Below, piece by piece: positions 44,170 through 56,400 of a stretch of DNA of 64,000 nucleotides. Made by a program: the position numbers and the translations under genes. The notes beneath the pieces are model-generated. The model saw nothing but the letters and a program-made list of their open reading frames with translations. It was not told where the DNA came from and searched no databases. This stretch comes from Hericium rajendrae (Eukaryota; Basidiomycota; Agaricomycetes; Russulales; Hericiaceae): contig CM065887.1 of the NCBI GenBank assembly GCA_033439255.1, forward strand, positions 682,001 to 746,000, given 5' to 3'. How positions within the stretch are numbered: the first letter of the stretch is position 1; each line of letters begins with the position of its first letter.

Positions 44170-47100
44170 TAGTGGTGGTCCGAGGCGGAGTGAGGCAGAA
44201 CGAAGTGACGTTCCCACGCGTACCGTTTGGACTGAAGTGAAGTCACTTCACTTGTCGTCTGTCGACGACTAATGAGCGAGGCCAGAAACGATGGCACGTG
44301 CGATTCACATGCAGGTCTTGCACGGTCGATTAGATAAATGCTGGAGTGAATATATAGCAATAAGTACAGCCTAAGTGCTACAGGTATACTACTAGTGCGA
44401 GAAACGGGAAGCAATAACGACGTAGAGGTCCCATTGAAGTTATTAGAAGATCTCACTGGTAAAGAGAGAACTAAAAAGTTCATCAACGCGCTGAACCATT
44501 GCTGACCCCTCGAGCGGCGGCATGTCCGATATAATGGAATCGGCCGGTGGCAGGTCTTCGGGGGGATCTGTGGCATCCAAGATATCTGGATCCGACACAC
44601 ACCATTCACCTGTGGAATCGAGCCTTTGCTGCTTGAAGAGATGTTTGAGTATCTGGCAGATCTCCATGAGCTGAGGAGATATTTGGCTGCGAAGGAGGGA
44701 GGAGGTATGCTTGCTGGAAGAGAAGACACGTTCGCATGGCACGGCTGAAGCCTGCATTGGCAAGATATCCAAAGCGACACGATAGAGGAGTGGGAAGTCG
44801 CCGTCCGCGGCCTGAAGTGACGTGAGTTTGACCACGTGTACGACGAGATAATTTGGCCTTGACGCACCTTACTTTGCCACCAGATGACGAGGTCAAACTC
44901 TGCTGACATCTCGGCGATGCCTGCACTGCACCACCTCTCGATCTCCCTATCTACAGCTCTTCGATCCTCTTCGATCGCTTGTCGCTCCCGCTCTTCTTGC
45001 TCTTCAGCAGTAGGCTCTTGCGGTAGAGTGTTGTCGGCGTTCGCGAAGCACTCGAAATTGGTGACAAACCCACTAATGGACGCATCTGAACTTGCATTGC
45101 TTGGGGTCCTGCTGAGTGAGAGGCTCGGCGGTCGAGAAATGGCCGATGCCGTGTATTGTCGCATCTTGGCGAGTCCGGTGGCAAGGCTACCAACCTGCGC
45201 AGACGATCCCGCGGAAAATGACTGCGGTTTACTATATATGGCGAGAGGATTAGTCGAAGATAGAATGGCTGAGCTCGAGGAGCTAGGTTGATTCGATGCG
45301 AGGTGCCGCTCAGCAAGTCGATGTTCAAGCATCTGCAGGAGCGATAAGATATCTATGATGAGACCGACAGCAGTGTTTCGTGAACGCATGATACGCACCG
45401 CTTCTCGGAGCCACTCCTTGGCTTGTTCAATATCTTCATGACTCCATGTTGCTTCCATGGCCTCGAACTTGGATAATGGATTGATGGCTTCAGATGCATA
45501 CAGACATTCAGTTGCAAAAATGTGATAATGCTGGAGACATCTTACCCATTGCGAGAGAGTAGACGCGGGTTCTCCGTGCATAGAGCATATATTGTTCAAT
45601 CTTCTTGATGGCAGCCGAGATTGCAGGCTTGAGGTATCTGAACCTATCAGCAACCTCCATGGCCTTGAGAGACTGAACGAGTTGCTCATATGCAGGGATA
45701 ACGTTAGGCATTGTCGGCATCTTCTCCATGGACAGCATCTGTTGAACGATGTGCGGGATCATGAGGACCTGTCGAATGTCGTCGAGAACAGCCAATTCGG
45801 CACTCGTCAAGCCTGATCTGCGTATCGAATCCTGCTTGTCCTTCGCAAGAAAAGTGTCAATAGCCTAGATGCCATGGTCTGTCAGTGACTGAATACCAGT
45901 GCGAGAGGAGAGAATCATACCGGATGAAGTTCGAGGACACGGTCAATCATCAGAAATGTCGATGACCAGCGCGTATCGACGTCACGAATAAGCTGGTTGA
46001 CAGGTAAATCTTCTGGCCATTGCCGGTTTCTGTTGCCTTCTTTGATTGTGGCAATAAAGTCTTCACGGCGCTGGCTTGATCTTCGACAATCTGCAACTAA
46101 TGCTCGACATTTTCCGACGGGATCACTTCTCAACACCCCGGCATAGAGTTGATTCTCGCACTGGATCGCAGCAGTATCGATGGGATCAACAGCTGGTGCG
46201 ACTTCGTCCCCGCACATAGGATCTGGATCTGGCGCTGACTTCGAGAGCATCTTCAGCGCGGTCTGGACAGCAATGTTAACAACATGCGGGAAGCATCTGC
46301 GATCCATGGTGAGTCAGTTCAAAACATATTCAAACCTCTTTGTATACTATAGCTCACCGTCCACGATTCTGAATGTGGTCAAATTTTATACATTCTTGGC
46401 TAAGTTGGGTCTCAAGCGCCTCCATCATTGTGTTGTTATTCGAGGCATTGTCAAGCGTGATGATACCAATCTGTGATATAAGGCAGTAAGAAAATAATCT
46501 GCTAATATTAGTAAAAATTCAGACTCACTTTATCTTTCAGGCTGACTTCAGAAATGATGGAAAAAATGGTATCTGCCATGTTCTCGCCTGTGTGGCTTCC
46601 AGGCAGATACCGAAACGCGATCAAGCGATTGCGTACAATAAGCTGTGTGCCCTTTCGTGCACAGAAGTGCGCCGTAAGGCCCATGAAAGGCCGAAGGAAC
46701 CAGTCTGACCAGCAATCTGACGTGAAGGAGACACGCCCGAGCGAGTGCTGTGCAATACTGAGGTTCGTCAAGAGATGATCTGGGTATGTGGTGAACGCAC
46801 CTTCATCTCGTTGATCATATTCTCGTACTCGACAAGGAAGCGCTGAAATATAATTTTCGTCAGCCTTTTTCGTTTCGGTATCTCGCTATCTTGAAGTCCG
46901 GCATGGAGATAAAGCAAAAGATCACGCAGTTCAGGAGCGTCGATGACTGCTATAGACTGATATTTTGATTAATGAAAGATTAGTTCTGAACTTCTCGTCA
47001 GATACAGACCAACGTACTTGATCATCAACTACGATCCAGCGAATAAGTCGCCGAATGAATCCCTCCAGGGTAAATTCGCCTTCCGCATATGAAAGTGGAT

Positions 47101-48748
47101 GGCCGTCGCATCGCCCGGCATTTGCGCCCGTCTGATTACTGCCCATGTTGACGCCACGGACGAGAGCGGAGTCGTGGCCCTTAAGCTGATGCTTGATGAT
47201 GTCTTCCTTCCATGGTCCGTTCTCGCCGCTGAGCCTTGTGAAGTGATGCTCTATCATGTGTTCGCGGATCGTAGTCGTCATGCTGCTGTGCTGCGGATTG
47301 GCCCATGACTGCCACACTCTGTCATTTAGTCAGTGATTTGATCAGACTGATGAATTGAATACCGTACTTACTGGCAGTATCGACAAGCAACACGAGACAC
47401 CTCCATAGGAGATGGCTTCGAGCGACTCGGTGGGTGATTTCGCTCCTCGTCGGAAGGTCCATCTTGCCCGGTAAGTCGCTTCAAATCCTCATTTGATGAT
47501 GCTCCTGGGACCCTCACTGGTATCACCGCCCACCAGACATCACTAGCGCCGTCGCGTCGTTCGCTGCTCCCAGCCTTTGGTCGAACAAGGGATGTGAATG
47601 TCGGGCGTGGACTTGTGCTGAGTGTGACTTGTTCAGGTAGACTGTCTGTCATGGTCGCCGGTGCTTGACGAATCGAACTCGAGTTCTTGGACTTGCGCGA
47701 TCGTTTCGAGGCAGGTTCGCCGACTGATTTAGTGGCTGATGCTGATCCAGGTGCGCTCTTCCGTTTTCCAGTGTTGCGAGATCGCGAAGTTGTAGTGGAC
47801 AGCCTGCCAGCAGGTACTACCTGCTCATTCAGAGCAGATGATATGAGAGTGGGGTTTGGGGCTGGAACGAGTGACGTTGGAGACTGTGAAGCTAGTAGCA
47901 GCTGAGCGGGGTCAACATATGTATTTGGTAAAAACTGATTGGCCGACGCAATCGGAGAATCCCAGATATCGTTCCCGGGATGGTAATACGGGTAGCCTGC
48001 CGGAGCGGGAATTGAAGGTCCACCGGGAGATGCTTGGAGACCTTGACCCTGAGCATAGGCATAGCGAAAGATGTCATTAAATACCTCCTTCGGTGTCTGC
48101 GTCTGTAGCTGCTGCTCTGGAATGCCTTCATAGCATTGTTGCACATATTTGAGAAATGCGAGAAACGAGCAAGGCATTGAAAACTTACCTGGACGTGCCA
48201 AGCTAGATCCCTGCGAGTGGTCACCCTGACTCCCCATAAATGCCTGAGTCGTACCGTCATTCCTGTTCAAATGCGACATGACCCGCCGAGGGCCTTGAGT
48301 AGGGATTCAAGCGCACTGGTCAAGCGCGATACCATTATAAAGCTGTTGCACCTTGGCTGAAGCACAGAATGCCTCGCAGAAAATCACAGAATAATTGCTA
48401 TGCGAGCCGGTCGCACCGTCGCGGCCTTCGCTAAACAGAACTCGGGTAGATATCAAAGATTGCACGACTAAGCACCATAGACTGCATAATGCTCGGACAG
48501 GGATGCTGGGCCAGTAAAGTAAACGCGAGGAAGGATGAAATGTAAAGTAGAGACGCGGTACTACACGCGATCACATGAATTCGCTTCACCTGTAGCGTGA
48601 CTTCACTTCTCGTTCAGACATGGACAGGATTCGAGTGAAGCGAGGCGGAGGTTTCCGGAGTGAAGTCCGACATCACTTGCAGTGGAGCGAGTTGGACTCG
48701 CTTTCTGCCTCACTTCGTTCTGCCTCACTCCGCCTCGGACCACCACTA
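44170..48748 (-). mobile_element. hAT transposon copy 2 (4,579 bp, hybrid, flanks B/A)
   Basis: Same 39-bp terminal inverted repeats as copy 1, but the flanking octamers differ: TCCGCATC on the left, GGTACAGG on the right. Sequence agrees with copy 3 on the left (C at 44729, G near 44863, four-A run at about 46915-46918) and with copy 1 on the right (CAAGCGCACTGG at 48308; GTCGCGGCC near 48420). This is what a recombinant of the A and B insertions would look like. Confidence 0.95.
44443..48279 (-). CDS. hAT transposase, copy 2 (apparently intact)
   Basis: Multi-exon transposase running from MSHLNRNDGTTQAFMGSQG to LFSSLFTSEIF. It keeps the BED-like CRYC/HMIEHH finger, FTSDCWSDWF, TLDNASNNN, DVDTRWSSTFLMIDRVLELH, the ERVFSS motif and the C-terminal dimerisation region. 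The frame through ELRDLLLYLHAGLQDSEIPK is open, unlike copy 1. At least seven short introns with GT-AG ends are needed. Because the element has complete ends and an open transposase, it may encode active enzyme, able to act on all three copies. Confidence 0.85.
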
Positions 48749-48756
48749 GGTACAGG
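48749..48756 (+). repeat. Target-site octamer A (right of hAT copy 2)
   Basis: GGTACAGG, as at copy 1, not matching the left octamer of this element. Confidence 0.93.
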
Positions 48757-49113
48757 AAAAGAGAGAGACGAAGCACGTTGAGTCCTTTTGTCTCCGGAGC
48801 CGCGAGATTGGCGGATCTGGAGACGGACACAAGGATGTCCTGTTTTGGGAGAGAGAGACCCCGAGGTGGCTCGTGTGGACCTGGACGGTCGACTACTTGT
48901 CCTCCTCCTCTCTCTTCTCAACACCCACCATCTTTCCATCCCCATCCTCGCGCACAGACACTCTACCGTGCCACCTGCATTTTCTGCCCGGCGATCAGCG
49001 CGTTTCATTCATCGTCGACACCGCCTCAACGCCATCATATCATCCAGTGAAGCCGCCTTCCCTGCACGCCTCTTGACACTCGCATCTTCATCCTCACCCA
49101 CGACGCCCCACCC

Positions 49114-51422
49114 ATGCCGCTGCCCGTCGCAAACGGGTCGCTGTCGCTCCAGGGCACCTCTCGCCCTGGCGATGCCCTCCAGACCGCGCCCAAGCGTGCC
49201 ATGGTCGTGCGCATGACGGAAGAGACGCTCAAGGCGCTCGAGGCCCACCCAAATCATCCGTCGCTCGAGTTTGATTCGGCGACACTCCGGTATGCGATCC
49301 GTAACTCTTTTCTTAAACTGGACTGAGCAGTGGTTTCAGGCAATCCACATCGGCTCGGCTGTCTTTCCGATGCACACCGACCACGAGTCGATCGCGCACG
49401 AACTCTACCTGCGTTCTGCGCCTGCGAACAAGCCGCATGCACCCCTCAAGCTCTACGCCGCTATCACGGGCAAGGTACTCGTTGACCGTGAGCTGGATAC
49501 CTCAATCTCGGACCGAGTGCGCGAGTCCACCGTCCAGGCCGCCAAGGCCAAAAATGGCAAGCGTATTGTGATGCTGGACACACCGCCGGCGCCCACACCT
49601 AGCTCAACGGCAAAGGCAAAGGCGCCGCCGAAGAAGCGCAAGGTGCTGAACAGCGGTGCCCCCGTCGTCACCAAGCGCGTGAATGTCCCGATCCAGGCGA
49701 AGAACGAAGGCTCCGCCGCACCCCGCGGGCCATCGCCGCTGCCGCCGCAGGACGCATTGCCCGAGCTACCCCCATCAGTGCGCAACCGTATGGTCCATTG
49801 CCTCGCCACAGGCCAACGCACCGCTGATGATGTCATCCGCCTCGTCGGAGGCGCCAACCCCGAGCCAGGCATGCCTGAGGCCCTCCGCCAATTGCTCGAA
49901 AAGGTGCGCCTGCTCTTGTCCACATTGTCCTCATGCTAACACCCCGCAGGTCGCGATCCCCAACTCGCCCGCAAAACGCGGGGCCCCATCTCCTACACCC
50001 CCGAAATACCAGCTCAGAACGACATCATGGCTCGATGTCCGGCCGTACGAGTGGCCACGGCTGACCGAGGGCGAACGCACCACCCTCGCGCGCCAGGCCC
50101 GCATCGCCTACGCAGACCTCAAGATCCCCGAGAGCGACCCGCGCTGGGACCACGTGCGCTACCGCGCGCCCGCCGGGACCGCCGCTACTTCCACCCCAAC
50201 CTCCACTCCCACCGCGAAGCCCGATCCGCCAAAGCGCAAGCCGGCCCCGCCCAAAGCGTCCGCTACACCTGTGGCGAAGGGAAAGCCCGCACCGCCGGAG
50301 GACAACTTTCTCCGCGTGCCGAGCAACTCGTCCGCGCGCAGCAGCGAGCGCGAGCGCGAGGCGTCGCCCGACAAGCGGCGGCCGGGCTCGGGTTTCAAGA
50401 ACACGTCGGGCAGCGGCAGCGGCAGCGGCTCGTCCTCGCGCGACTCGCCCGCCGCGCCCGCGCCACCACAGACGCAACAGCAGCGACGGCAGGCGCTCGT
50501 GGAATCACGCGTGAAGCTCGTGCAGACGCCTGCGCGCGAGGACCGGGAACGCGAGACACCACCGGCGTCGCGCGAGCGGCCGAAGGAGAAGGCGCGGGAG
50601 AAGCCGGTGCCGAAGAAGAAGGCGAAGGACGAGCCGCGAGAGACGCCGAGCGGGACGGGCGCGGTGAAGCGGAAGAAGGCGGCGCAGGGGCAGCGCGACG
50701 AGATCGACGAGGAGCTCGCGCGCGCCGTCGGGAGCGCGCCTGCGGGCGGCAGCGTCAAGCGGCGCAAGATGGAGGACGGCACGCCTGTGCCCGCGCCGCC
50801 GAAGAAGGCGCGCGAGCGCGAGTCGGATCGAGACGACCGCGGGCGGGACAGAGACAGAGACAGGGACGCGCCGCCGCGCAAGGTGAAGCGCGAGCGCGAA
50901 CCCTCGCCACCGCCGCCGCCGCGCAACGTCAAGCGGGAGCGGGAAGCCTCGCCCCCGCCGGAACGCAAACCGAAACGCGAGCGCGATGTCTCGCCCCCGC
51001 CGCAGCGCACCGTGAAGCGCGAGCGTGACGCCTCGCCCCCGCCGCCGCGCAAAATCAAGCGCGAACGCGAGCGCGAGCCCTCGCCCGCGCCCGCGTCAAA
51101 GCCCAAACGGCGCCGCAGCAGCCCGATCTACACGTCCTCGGAGGACGACGCGCCCGCGCCGAAGCCGGCACCAGCAGACCCACTGCCGAAGGGGCGCGCT
51201 GCGCTGCGCGCGCGCTACCGCGCGTCGTACGCGGAGTACATGGGCGCGTTCTCGGCGATGTACGCGGAGCGGAACCGGATCCAGGCGGCGCTCGCGGGCG
51301 CGGAGGGCGAGGAGGGCGAAGGGGGCGTGATGAGCGAGGGAGAGGTGACAAGGCTGGTCGGGCGGTTTGAGGTGCTCGGGGCGGATTTGGAGCACATTCG
51401 GCGGGCGTGGGAGGGGGAGTAG
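49114..51422 (+). CDS. ELL: RNA polymerase II elongation factor ELL homolog, copy 2 (1-nt frameshift in exon 1)
   Basis: Exons 49114-49289, 49340-49903 and 49950-51422, almost identical to copy 1. Exon 3 is open throughout, reading SGSGSGSGSSSRDSPAAP where copy 1 is broken, and ending EHIRRAWEGE. However exon 1 lacks one G near 49274 (TTTGATTCGG against TTTGAGTTCGG in copy 1), so after LEF the frame no longer joins exon 2 correctly and would stop at about 49324. Domains are as in copy 1. An intact version would be 737 residues. It lies about 360 bp downstream of hAT copy 2 and 390 bp upstream of hAT copy 3. Confidence 0.85.
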
Positions 51423-51804
51423 GGGGGGGGGGGGGTGTTGCTTTCATTTTTTGTTGTGTTTGAAGCACTCATATTTTTTTTTACCTCGTCTGAGAATGGT
51501 CGGATTGTACAGTATTTATTCATTGCATATGACATCGGAATACGAGTTCTGGCAACGAGTTTGAACAATCGTTTTGCGATGTTGCGTGTGGTAATGCAAG
51601 GTCGGTCGTAATCCTTCGAGCTGAGTCGAGCTTCCAGTCTTGTCGAAAACGCGAGCAAGCGCGTCCTTCACCTCTCATTCTTACTCGGCCCCGTAGAAGC
51701 TGGCACAGCAGCATGTAACTGATACCATATAATAATATCAATAGCACCGTACCCAGCTCTAGAGTCTAGACCTCCGTCCAAGAAAGCACGCCCTCCGCCT
51801 CTCA
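51423..51804 (+). other. 3' flank of ELL copy 2
   Basis: Same sequence as after ELL copy 1, with a G run of slightly different length just after the stop. Confidence 0.6.
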
Positions 51805-51812
51805 TCCGCATC
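51805..51812 (+). repeat. Target-site duplication B (left of hAT copy 3)
   Basis: TCCGCATC before the element; the same octamer follows it at 56393. Confidence 0.95.
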
Positions 51813-54800
51813 TAGTGGTGGTCCGAGGCGGAGTGAGGCAGAACGAAGTGACGTTCCCACGCGTACCGTTTGGACTGAAGTGAAGTCACTTCACTTGTCG
51901 TCTGTCGACGACTAATGAGCGAGGCCAGAAACGATGGCACGTGCGATTCACATGCAGGTCTTGCACGGTCGATTAGATAAATGCTGGAGTGAATATATAG
52001 CAATAAGTACAGCCTAAGTGCTACAGGTATACTACTAGTGCGAGAAACGGGAAGCAATAACGACGTAGAGGTCCCATTGAAGTTATTAGAAGATCTCACT
52101 GGTAAAGAGAGAACTAAAAAGTTCATCAACGCGCTGAACCATTGCTGACCCCTCGAGCGGCGGCATGTCCGATATAATGGAATCGGCCGGTGGCAGGTCT
52201 TCGGGGGGATCTGTGGCATCCAAGATATCTGGATCCGACACACACCATTCACCTGTGGAATCGAGCCTTTGCTGCTTGAAGAGATGTTTGAGTATCTGGC
52301 AGATCTCCATGAGCTGAGGAGATATTTGGCTGCGAAGGAGGGAGGAGGTATGCTTGCTGGAAGAGAAGACACGTTCGCATGGCACGGCTGAAGCCTGCAT
52401 TGGCAAGATATCCAAAGCGACACGATAGAGGAGTGGGAAGTCGCCGTCCGCGGCCTGAAGTGACGTGAGTTTGACCACGTGTACGACGAGATAATTTGGC
52501 CTTGACGCACCTTACTTTGCCACCAGATGACGAGGTCAAACTCTGCTGACATCTCGGCGATGCCTGCACTGCACCACCTCTCGATCTCCCTATCTACAGC
52601 TCTTCGATCCTCTTCGATCGCTTGTCGCTCCCGCTCTTCTTGCTCTTCAGCAGTAGGCTCTTGCGGTAGAGTGTTGTCGGCGTTCGCGAAGCACTCGAAA
52701 TTGGTGACAAACCCACTAATGGACGCATCTGAACTTGCATTGCTTGGGGTCCTGCTGAGTGAGAGGCTCGGCGGTCGAGAAATGGCCGATGCCGTGTATT
52801 GTCGCATCTTGGCGAGTCCGGTGGCAAGGCTACCAACCTGCGCAGACGATCCCGCGGAAAATGACTGCGGTTTACTATATATGGCGAGAGGATTAGTCGA
52901 AGATAGAATGGCTGAGCTCGAGGAGCTAGGTTGATTCGATGCGAGGTGCCGCTCAGCAAGTCGATGTTCAAGCATCTGCAGGAGCGATAAGATATCTATG
53001 ATGAGACCGACAGCAGTGTTTCGTGAACGCATGATACGCACCGCTTCTCGGAGCCACTCCTTGGCTTGTTCAATATCTTCATGACTCCATGTTGCTTCCA
53101 TGGCCTCGAACTTGGATAATGGATTGATGGCTTCAGATGCATACAGACATTCAGTTGCAAAAATGTGATAATGCTGGAGACATCTTACCCATTGCGAGAG
53201 AGTAGACGCGGGTTCTCCGTGCATAGAGCATATATTGTTCAATCTTCTTGATGGCAGCCGAGATTGCAGGCTTGAGGTATCTGAACCTATCAGCAACCTC
53301 CATGGCCTTGAGAGACTGAACGAGTTGCTCATATGCAGGGATAACGTTAGGCATTGTCGGCATCTTCTCCATGGACAGCATCTGTTGAACGATGTGCGGG
53401 ATCATGAGGACCTGTCGAATGTCGTCGAGAACAGCCAATTCGGCACTCGTCAAGCCTGATCTGCGTATCGAATCCTGCTTGTCCTTCGCAAGAAAAGTGT
53501 CAATAGCCTAGATGCCATGGTCTGTCAGTGACTGAATACCAGTGCGAGAGGAGAGAATCATACCGGATGAAGTTCGAGGACACGGTCAATCATCAGAAAT
53601 GTCGATGACCAGCGCGTATCGACGTCACGAATAAGCTGGTTGACAGGTAAATCTTCTGGCCATTGCCGGTTTCTGTTGCCTTCTTTGATTGTGGCAATAA
53701 AGTCTTCACGGCGCTGGCTTGATCTTCGACAATCTGCAACTAATGCTCGACATTTTCCGACGGGATCACTTCTCAACACCCCGGCATAGAGTTGATTCTC
53801 GCACTGGATCGCAGCAGTATCGATGGGATCAACAGCTGGTGCGACTTCGTCCCCGCACATAGGATCTGGATCTGGCGCTGACTTCGAGAGCATCTTCAGC
53901 GCGGTCTGGACAGCAATGTTAACAACATGCGGGAAGCATCTGCGATCCATGGTGAGTCAGTTCAAAACATATTCAAACCTCTTTGTATACTATAGCTCAC
54001 CGTCCACGATTCTGAATGTGGTCAAATTTTATACATTCTTGGCTAAGTTGGGTCTCAAGCGCCTCCATCATTGTGTTGTTATTCGAGGCATTGTCAAGCG
54101 TGATGATACCAATCTGTGATATAAGGCAGTAAGAAAATAATCTGCTAATATTAGTAAAAATTCAGACTCACTTTATCTTTCAGGCTGACTTCAGAAATGA
54201 TGGAAAAAATGGTATCTGCCATGTTCTCGCCTGTGTGGCTTCCAGGCAGATACCGAAACGCGATCAAGCGATTGCGTACAATAAGCTGTGTGCCCTTTCG
54301 TGCACAGAAGTGCGCCGTAAGGCCCATGAAAGGCCGAAGGAACCAGTCTGACCAGCAATCTGACGTGAAGGAGACACGCCCGAGCGAGTGCTGTGCAATA
54401 CTGAGGTTCGTCAAGAGATGATCTGGGTATGTGGTGAACGCACCTTCATCTCGTTGATCATATTCTCGTACTCGACAAGGAAGCGCTGAAATATAATTTT
54501 CGTCAGCCTTTTTCGTTTCGGTATCTCGCTATCTTGAAGTCCGGCATGGAGATAAAGCAAAAGATCACGCAGTTCAGGAGCGTCGATGACTGCTATAGAC
54601 TGATATTTTGATTAATGAAAGATTAGTTCTGAACTTCTCGTCAGATACAGACCAACGTACTTGATCATCAACTACGATCCAGCGAATAAGTCGCCGAATG
54701 AATCCCTCCAGGGTAAATTCGCCTTCCGCATATGAAAGTGGATGGCCGTCGCATCGCCCGGCATTTGCGCCCGTCTGATTACTGCCCATGTTGACGCCAC

Positions 54801-56392
54801 GGACGAGAGCGGAGTCGTGGCCCTTAAGCTGATGCTTGATGATGTCTTCCTTCCATGGTCCGTTCTCGCCGCTGAGCCTTGTGAAGTGATGCTCTATCAT
54901 GTGTTCGCGGATCGTAGTCGTCATGCTGCTGTGCTGCGGATTGGCCCATGACTGCCACACTCTGTCATTTAGTCAGTGATTTGATCAGACTGATGAATTG
55001 AATACCGTACTTACTGGCAGTATCGACAAGCAACACGAGACACCTCCATAGGAGATGGCTTCGAGCGACTCGGTGGGTGATTTCGCTCCTCGTCGGAAGG
55101 TCCATCTTGCCCGGTAAGTCGCTTCAAATCCTCATTTGATGATGCTCCTGGGACCCTCACTGGTATCACCGCCCACCAGACATCACTAGCGCCGTCGCGT
55201 CGTTCGCTGCTCCCAGCCTTTGGTCGAACAAGGGATGTGAATGTCGGGCGTGGACTTGTGCTGAGTGTGACTTGTTCAGGTAGACTGTCTGTCATGGTCG
55301 CCGGTGCTTGACGAATCGAACTCGAGTTCTTGGACTTGCGCGATCGTTTCGAGGCAGGTTCGCCGACTGATTTAGTGGCTGATGCTGATCCAGGTGCGCT
55401 CTTCCGTTTTCCAGTGTTGCGAGATCGCGAAGTTGTAGTGGACAGCCTGCCAGCAGGTACTACCTGCTCATTCAGAGCAGATGATATGAGAGTGGGGTTT
55501 GGGGCTGGAACGAGTGACGTTGGAGACTGTGAAGCTAGTAGCAGCTGAGCGGGGTCAACATATGTATTTGGTAAAAACTGATTGGCCGACGCAATCGGAG
55601 AATCCCAGATATCGTTCCCGGGATGGTAATACGGGTAGCCTGCCGGAGCGGGAATTGAAGGTCCACCGGGAGATGCTTGGAGACCTTGACCCTGAGCATA
55701 GGCATAGCGAAAGATGTCATTAAATACCTCCTTCGGTGTCTGCGTCTGTAGCTGCTGCTCTGGAATGCCTTCATAGCATTGTTGCACATATTTGAGAAAT
55801 GCGAGAAACGAGCAAGGCATTGAAAACTTACCTGGACGTGCCAAGCTAGATCCCTGCGAGTGGTCACCCTGACTCCCCATAAATGCCTGAGTCGTACCGT
55901 CATTCCTGTTCAAATGCGACATGACCCGCCGAGGGCCTTGAGTAGGGATTCAAGCACACTGGTCAAGCGCGATACCATTATAAAGCTGTTGCACCTTGGC
56001 TGAAGCACAGAATGCCTCGCAGAAAATCACAGAATAATTGCTATGCGAGCCGGTCGCACCGTCGCGGGCCTTCGCTAAACAGAACTCGGGTAGATATCAA
56101 AGATTGCACGACTAAGCACCATAGACTGCATAATGCTCGGACAGGGATGCTGGGCCAGTAAAGTAAACGCGAGGAAGGATGAAATGTAAAGTAGAGACGC
56201 GGTACTACACGCGATCACATGAATTCGCTTCACCTGTAGCGTGACTTCACTTCTCGTTCAGACATGGACAGGATTCGAGTGAAGCGAGGCGGAGGTTTCC
56301 GGAGTGAAGTCCGACATCACTTGCAGTGGAGCGAGTTGGACTCGCTTTCTGCCTCACTTCGTTCTGCCTCACTCCGCCTCGGACCACCACTA
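51813..56392 (-). mobile_element. hAT transposon copy 3 (4,580 bp, site B/B)
   Basis: Complete element with 39-bp inverted ends and matched 8-bp duplications TCCGCATC. It differs from copies 1 and 2 near its right end (A in CAAGCACACTGG at about 55951 and an extra G in GTCGCGGGCC near 56065), outside the transposase exons. Downstream DNA (from 56401) is unrelated to the ELL upstream region, marking the right end of the duplicated block. Confidence 0.96.
52086..55922 (-). CDS. hAT transposase, copy 3 (apparently intact)
   Basis: Same gene as in copy 2, with start MSHLNRNDGTTQAFMGSQG at 55922 and end at 52086. BED-like finger, FTSDCWSDWF, TLDNASNNN, DTRWSSTFLMID, PCERVFSS and the dimerisation tail are all present without a break visible to me. 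The Gln/Pro-rich N-terminal region (PEQQLQTQTPKEVFNDIFRY) is probably disordered. The long Ser-rich stretch between the catalytic half and the C-terminus (HLASNQPSSSSSAILSSTNP) is an insertion-domain feature of this subfamily. Confidence 0.87.
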
Positions 56393-56400
56393 TCCGCATC
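56393..56400 (+). repeat. Target-site duplication B (right of hAT copy 3)
   Basis: TCCGCATC directly after the terminal CCACTA of copy 3, matching 51805-51812. Confidence 0.95.

Noticed and set aside
50159-51106. 315-codon minus-strand Ser/Arg-rich frame in ELL copy 2
   Set aside because: Shadow of the repeated KRERE/SPPP coding sequence; the same frame appears in copy 1.
36521-56392. Pure assembly looping through identical repeats as the sole explanation of the tandem block
   Set aside because: Not excluded, but octamers and five variants agree with a single exchange and the two ELL copies differ, so I report it as real while naming the test.
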